Shown: one piece after another, positions 39,056 through 43,536 of the stretch
Layout: the number at the start of each line of letters is the position of its first letter
Position numbering within the stretch: the first letter of the stretch is position 1
From: CAZJYT01 sp964550325
GTDB lineage: Bacteria > Patescibacteriota > Minisyncoccia > Minisyncoccales > CAZJYT01
Reading direction: 5' to 3'
Assembly (NCBI GenBank): GCA_964550325.1
Contig: CAZJYT010000002.1
Coordinates: forward strand, 1 to 43,536
DNA length: 43,536 nt
The notes under the pieces: model-generated
Told to the model about the DNA's origin: nothing
Seen by the model: only the letters and a program-made list of their open reading frames with translations
Database searches by the model: none
Program-made: the position numbers and the translations under genes

Positions 39056-39117
39056 TTCAGCGGTAGAACGCCTCTCTGATAAAGAGGAGGTGGTAGGTTC
39101 GACTCCTACCGTGCGCA
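39046..39117 (+). tRNA. tRNA-Ile(GAU)
   Basis: Acceptor GCGCACG/CGTGCGC, discriminator A. Anticodon stem CCTCT/AGAGG encloses CTGATAA, anticodon GAT. D-arm GTTC...GAAC with GCGGTA loop, T-arm GGTAGGTTCGACTCCTACC. CCA is not encoded. The 5' end overlaps the methyltransferase stop codon region. Confidence 0.97.
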
Positions 39118-39130
39118 CAAAACAATTTTG

Positions 39131-39168
39131 AGAGACAGAGTTTGAGTTTTTCCTGTCTCTTATTTTTC
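39131..39168 (+). terminator. Intrinsic terminator after tRNA-Ile
   Basis: AGAGACAG (39131-39138) pairs perfectly with CTGTCTCT (39153-39160), followed by TATTTTTC. It closes the ferredoxin-methyltransferase-tRNA unit 12 nt before the glycosyltransferase ATG. Confidence 0.8.
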
Positions 39169-39179
39169 TTAAGACTTTT

Positions 39180-40256
39180 ATGATATCTGAAAAACCTTCT
39201 TTTACTATTCTTTGTTCAGGTTTTGGCTCTTTTTATCAACAGGCTTTGGGACTATTGGCAGGGTTTAAAAAGTTAAATTTTAGGGCAGAATTAGAAGTAT
39301 TGGTAAAGAAAGAAAGAGAGGATTACTCAAAATGTAAGGGAAACTGGGTAATTGGGATAGGTTCTTGGAGAGATTGGGAAATTTTATATCAAAAGCCAAA
39401 GAAATTGGGAATTGAGGTTTTCCCGTGGTTGGTTTCTGATGACAAGGTTTTGAAGTATGTAGAAGAAATAAATAAGGCTAAAGTGATCTTTGTCACGAGT
39501 AATTTCTGCAAAAACACTTTTTTGAAGGCAGGAGTGAAGAAAGAGAAGATGGAATTAATCTATGAGGGAATAGATACTCATTTTTGGAAACCAATTTCTA
39601 AGAATAAAATTGAGAGGATGAAAAAACTTTTGAATTTACCAAATGATAAGGTTATTTTGTTGACTATTGGAGGAGATGCTACCAGTAAAGGAGCCCAAGA
39701 GACCTTGAGAGCTTTAAAATCTCTTTCCCATCTAAATTTTTTATATGTTCTAAAGACAATGGTGGGAGGGGATGCCTTTTTTGAAGGAGAAAAAGAAGAA
39801 AGAATTTACTCTGGGAATCCCTTAGAAAAAAAAGTGAGATATTTTATGGGAAATTTCTCAAATGAGTTCATTCTCTCTTTGATAAATTTATGTGATATTT
39901 ATGTTGCTCCTTCAAGACATGAAGGCTTTGGCCTTCCCCATGTTCAGGCAATGGCGTGTAAGAAACCTGTAATTACTTGCAAGGGGACGGCAGCTGAGGA
40001 AACCTCAATTGATGGGGTAACAGGATTTGTTGTTTCGAGTAGACCCTTTCACTGGAAAAATGCAAAAGGATATTTGGTTGATGGGGTGAGGGCTAATATC
40101 TCTGAATTAAAGTTAGCAATAGAAAAACTAGTTAAAAATAAAAGATTAAGAGAGAAAATGGGAGAAGATGCCAGAAGGCACGTGGTAAAAAATTTTGAAG
40201 CAAAGGAAACAGCAAAAAATTTTATTGAGAAATTAAAAAAATATGAAAGAGATTAA
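39180..40256 (+). CDS. GT4-family glycosyltransferase 1
   Basis: This 358-aa GT-B fold protein has the typical C-terminal domain: IYEGIDTHFWKP, VILLTIGGDATSKGAQETLRAL, DIYVAPSRHEGFGLPHVQAMACKKPVITCKG. The E-x7-E motif is altered: EGFGLPHVQ has Gln in place of the second Glu. The N-terminal acceptor domain (about 1-170) starts FTILCSGFGSFYQQALGLLAGF. First of three consecutive glycosyltransferase genes, it overlaps the next by 14 nt. It likely builds cell-surface glycan; donor and acceptor are unknown. Confidence 0.88.
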   Translation: MISEKPSFTILCSGFGSFYQQALGLLAGFKKLNFRAELEVLVKKEREDYSKCKGNWVIGIGSWRDWEILYQKPKKLGIEVFPWLVSDDKVLKYVEEINKAKVIFVTSNFCKNTFLKAGVKKEKMELIYEGIDTHFWKPISKNKIERMKKLLNLPNDKVILLTIGGDATSKGAQETLRALKSLSHLNFLYVLKTMVGGDAFFEGEKEERIYSGNPLEKKVRYFMGNFSNEFILSLINLCDIYVAPSRHEGFGLPHVQAMACKKPVITCKGTAAEETSIDGVTGFVVSSRPFHWKNAKGYLVDGVRANISELKLAIEKLVKNKRLREKMGEDARRHVVKNFEAKETAKNFIEKLKKYERD

Positions 40257-41376
40257 AATTTTGTATCTCTCAACCTTTCCTCCTCAAAAATGCGGAATTG
40301 CCCGATTTTGCTGGCATCTGGCAGAAGCTGTTGAGAAGGTAAACCCTAAAGTCTATTGGCGAGTAATTGTCCCTGTTTTAAAAAATCAAAGATTTAAGTT
40401 CCCAAAAGAGGTATTTTTTGTTTTTGAGAAAGAGAATTTAAAAAAATATAAAGAAATAGCCCAATTTTTTAATTCCTCTTCCTTTCAGATTTTGCTTTTA
40501 CAGCATGAATTTGGACTCTTTGGCGGAGAATCTGGAGAATATTTGATTTCTCTTTTAGAAAATGTTAAAAAGCCTGTAATCTCTGTACTGCACTCTATTC
40601 CATCTTCTCAAAAAGAAAGACATCACATCTTAATCTTAAAACAGCTCTCTCCATTTTTTCAAAGGATGATAACAATGTGTGAGATAGGGAAAAAACGCCT
40701 CCAAAAAATTTGCAAGGTCCCAAGCTCAAAAATTTTAGTCATTCCTCATGGTACTATTTCTTTTCCAAGGATTTCTCAAAAGGAAGCCAAAAAGAAATTA
40801 GCCCTTGACAAAAATATTTTGATTTTGGTATTTGGGTTTATCACTCCCAAAAAGGGTTACGAAGAAACAGTTTTTGCCTTTTCTAAAATTTTACCCCATT
40901 TCCCAAAAGCAAAATTAGTTTTTCTGGGGGGGCCACACCCTCTCCACCCAGATAAAAATTATCTCCAAAGATTCAGATTATTTGTTAAGAAAATGAAATT
41001 AGAAAATTCAGTAAAAATCTTCACTAAATTCGTTCCCTTGGAGCTCTTTAAAATTTACTACAAAGCAGCAGATATTTTTATTTCTCCCCATTTGAAAAAA
41101 GATCAAATCTCAAGTGGTCCCCTAACCTTTGCCTTAGGAGCAGGGAAGGCTATCGTCTCTACCAATTATGATTATGCCAAGGATTTATTAAGAGGAAAAA
41201 GAGGAATTTTAGTCCCTATTGGAAATGTAAATGCTATGGCAAAGGCAATTTTAAAGATTTTAAAGGAGCCGAAATTAAAGAAGGAGCTTGAAAAAAGAGC
41301 TTTTGAGTTAGGGAGAAGATTATCTTGGGAAAAAGTTGTAGTAAAATATTTAAAACTATTTGAAAAAGTCTTATGA
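40243..41376 (+). CDS. GT4-family glycosyltransferase 2
   Basis: This 377-aa GT-B enzyme has the N-terminal ILYLSTFPPQKCGIARFCWHLAEAV, the FPPxxCGIAxF signature of a GT4 subfamily, LLLQHEFGLFGGESGEYLISLL and the C-terminal ILVFGFITPKKGYEETVFAF. DIFISPHLKKDQISSGPLTFALGAGKAIVST follows, in which the usual E-x7-E is replaced by the subfamily's SSGPLTFAL. It is paralogous to the next gene (same motifs in the same order) and overlaps it by 4 nt. Confidence 0.88.
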   Translation: MKEIKILYLSTFPPQKCGIARFCWHLAEAVEKVNPKVYWRVIVPVLKNQRFKFPKEVFFVFEKENLKKYKEIAQFFNSSSFQILLLQHEFGLFGGESGEYLISLLENVKKPVISVLHSIPSSQKERHHILILKQLSPFFQRMITMCEIGKKRLQKICKVPSSKILVIPHGTISFPRISQKEAKKKLALDKNILILVFGFITPKKGYEETVFAFSKILPHFPKAKLVFLGGPHPLHPDKNYLQRFRLFVKKMKLENSVKIFTKFVPLELFKIYYKAADIFISPHLKKDQISSGPLTFALGAGKAIVSTNYDYAKDLLRGKRGILVPIGNVNAMAKAILKILKEPKLKKELEKRAFELGRRLSWEKVVVKYLKLFEKVL

Positions 41377-42554
41377 AAAGAAGAAATGAAGACCTAAGGA
41401 TTTTACATCTCTCTTCTTTCCCGCCAAGGCTTTGCGGGATTGCGAACTTTTGCAAACAAATTGTCTCTGCTATTTCTAAAATTGATACCTCCGCGCATCA
41501 AAAAGTAATAGCATTGGAGGAAAATGAAAATGTGAAAAGGGAATACCCTCCTCTTGTCTCTCTCCGAATTATCCAAGAAGATTTGTCTTCTTATGAGAAA
41601 GCAGGGAAATGGATTGGAAAAAGCGGGGCTAATGTTTTATTTCTACAGCACGAATTTAATCTCTTTGGAGGGTTTGATGGAATATTTATTTTAGAATTAT
41701 TAAAGAGAGTAAAAATTCCCATTATTTCTTTTCTCCATACGGTGCCGGTATTGAAGAATTCCATGAGGAGGAATTACCGGTTAAGAATTTTAAAAGAAAT
41801 CGCCAAAAAAAGTAAATTTTTGTGTTTGCCCTCTAGAAAGGCAATAGAGTTCTTAAACCAGGAATGTAAGATTAAAAAAGAGAAAATGATTTTTTTACCC
41901 CACGGGGGTTTTGAGCTTCCTTTTGCAAATGAAAAAGAAAGAGAGGAGTTAAAGAAGAAATATAATTTTTCGGGGAAATTCTTAGTCCTGAGTTATGGAT
42001 TAATTATTAAGAGTAAAGGTTTTGAATATGCAATTGAGGCTATCGCTAAAATAAAAGGAAAATTTCCTCATTTAAGATATCTTATTTTAGGAGTTCCCCA
42101 CCCTCTTCTTCAAGAAAGCCCCGAGAATAACTATTATTTAGGTCTAAAAGAGAAGGTAAAAAAACTTAAATTAGAAGAGAGAGTAATTTTCCTTCAAAAA
42201 TTCATTACTCAAAAAGAACTCATTGACTATCTAAGGATGGCAGATGTGGTTTTGCTTCCTTATACTACCAAATACCAGATTTCAAGCGGAGTCTTAACTC
42301 ATGCTATGACAGTAGGAGCTTGCATAGTTTCTACCCCATTCATTTACGCCAAAGAAATTTTGGGTAATGGGAGAGGGATCTTTATAGAGTTTGAGAATCC
42401 AGACTCTATTGCTAAAAAGCTTATCTTTTTGATTAAGAACCATCAAGAGATAGAAAAACTTAGAAAAAAAACCTGGGAATTTGGGAGAAATTTTGGTTGG
42501 AAAAAAATAAGTGAAAAAATTCTTTTGATTTTCAGTCAGGCAAAAAAACATTAG
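41373..42554 (+). CDS. GT4-family glycosyltransferase 3
   Basis: This 393-aa tandem paralogue of the preceding gene has ILHLSSFPPRLCGIANFCKQIV, LFLQHEFNLFGGFDGIFILELL, VLSYGLIIKSKGFEYAIEAI, LILGVPHPLLQESPENNYYLGL and VVLLPYTTKYQISSGVLTHAMTVGACIVST, in the same order. GVPHPLL with the E-N-Y-Y-L segment is typical of this mannosyltransferase-like subfamily. Last gene of the unit, ending just upstream of the rRNA promoter. Confidence 0.88.
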   Translation: MKRRNEDLRILHLSSFPPRLCGIANFCKQIVSAISKIDTSAHQKVIALEENENVKREYPPLVSLRIIQEDLSSYEKAGKWIGKSGANVLFLQHEFNLFGGFDGIFILELLKRVKIPIISFLHTVPVLKNSMRRNYRLRILKEIAKKSKFLCLPSRKAIEFLNQECKIKKEKMIFLPHGGFELPFANEKEREELKKKYNFSGKFLVLSYGLIIKSKGFEYAIEAIAKIKGKFPHLRYLILGVPHPLLQESPENNYYLGLKEKVKKLKLEERVIFLQKFITQKELIDYLRMADVVLLPYTTKYQISSGVLTHAMTVGACIVSTPFIYAKEILGNGRGIFIEFENPDSIAKKLIFLIKNHQEIEKLRKKTWEFGRNFGWKKISEKILLIFSQAKKH

Positions 42555-42562
42555 GAAAAAAC

Positions 42563-42592
42563 TTGACAAAAATTTTCTTAATGAGATATAAT
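42563..42592 (+). promoter_or_regulatory. rRNA operon promoter
   Basis: Perfect TTGACA (42563-42568), 18-nt spacer, perfect TATAAT (42587-42592). The predicted start near 42599 is about 107 nt before 16S. Confidence 0.88.
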
Positions 42593-42618
42593 TACTTACG
42601 GCAAATTAAGACAAAATA

Positions 42619-42631
42619 TGCTCTTTGAAAA
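42619..42631 (+). promoter_or_regulatory. boxA-like rRNA antitermination site
   Basis: TGCTCTTTGAAAA in the 16S leader matches the bacterial boxA (TGCTCTTTAACA), the NusB/S10 loading site for rRNA antitermination. Confidence 0.75.
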
Positions 42632-42705
42632 AAGATGAAATGGACAGGAATCAAATCCATAAATGACTCTTTGAGGCTGAATTTGGAAGGAGAATGATTG
42701 AAATC

Positions 42706-43536
<831 letters not shown>

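Overview
The window is AT-rich, densely packed bacterial chromosome using the standard code (TGA is a normal stop throughout). It ends in the first ~830 bases of a 16S rRNA gene. The 16S opening (GCGTGGATAAGGCATGCAAGTC-type), the altered 515 region (GCAGCAGCGG instead of GCAGCCGCGG), the type IV pilus set without a visible outer-membrane secretin, the TrbC/VirB2-like small pilin and the surface protein with IGIGTTTP repeats all point to a Patescibacteria/CPR lineage, most like Parcubacteria. That placement is inference. The biosynthetic content (LeuCD, a complete riboflavin operon, a dihydroorotate dehydrogenase) is richer than in most described members of the group.

Layout. 1-7.1 kb: leuD-leuC, phosphomannomutase, and ribE-ribH-ribBA-ribD behind an FMN riboswitch, then trpS. 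7.1-9.4 kb: RNase J flanked by two copies of a structured ~160-bp-core repeat, then tRNA-Leu(CAG). 9.4-11.7 kb: a Gfo/Idh-type oxidoreductase and RodA. 11.6-22.1 kb: a type IV pilus locus on the minus strand (pilM-N-O-P-like, pilB, pilT, pilC, major pilin with its own promoter, pilD, then four minor prepilins, the last fused to a DUF1554 lectin-like domain). 22.1-27.4 kb: two tRNA-Ser, tRNA-Arg(GCG), a fused PyrD-PyrK protein, a second PilB, a CheY-like regulator and a histidine kinase. 27.4-31.9 kb: uvrA, a hidden 59-codon gene and rtcB. 32.2-35.6 kb: plus-strand cell-surface genes ending in a 713-aa repeat adhesin. 35.7-38.2 kb: three consecutive toxin-antitoxin-like pairs (HEPN/MNT, RelBE-like, AbiEii/DUF6922). 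38.3-42.6 kb: ferredoxin, methyltransferase, tRNA-Ile and three glycosyltransferases. 42.6 kb to the end: rRNA promoter, boxA and 16S.

The most striking undescribed feature is a dispersed element present four times (about 7.2, 9.2, 14.2 and 25.9 kb). Each copy has a core of 161-163 bp with 23-bp near-perfect terminal inverted repeats enclosing two internal hairpins, so a single strand folds into a Y. The core is flanked by AT-rich outer inverted repeats. Every copy sits directly 5' of a minus-strand gene (trpS, RNase J, the FimT-like pilin, pilB2). At two sites, removing the element plus one copy of an ~8-bp duplication restores gene spacings of only 2 or 8 nt. It behaves like a MITE that has been recruited, or tolerated, as a structured leader.

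A second theme is that many genes have good -10 boxes (often with -35) ending only 6-14 nt before the start codon, which predicts leaderless or near-leaderless mRNAs.
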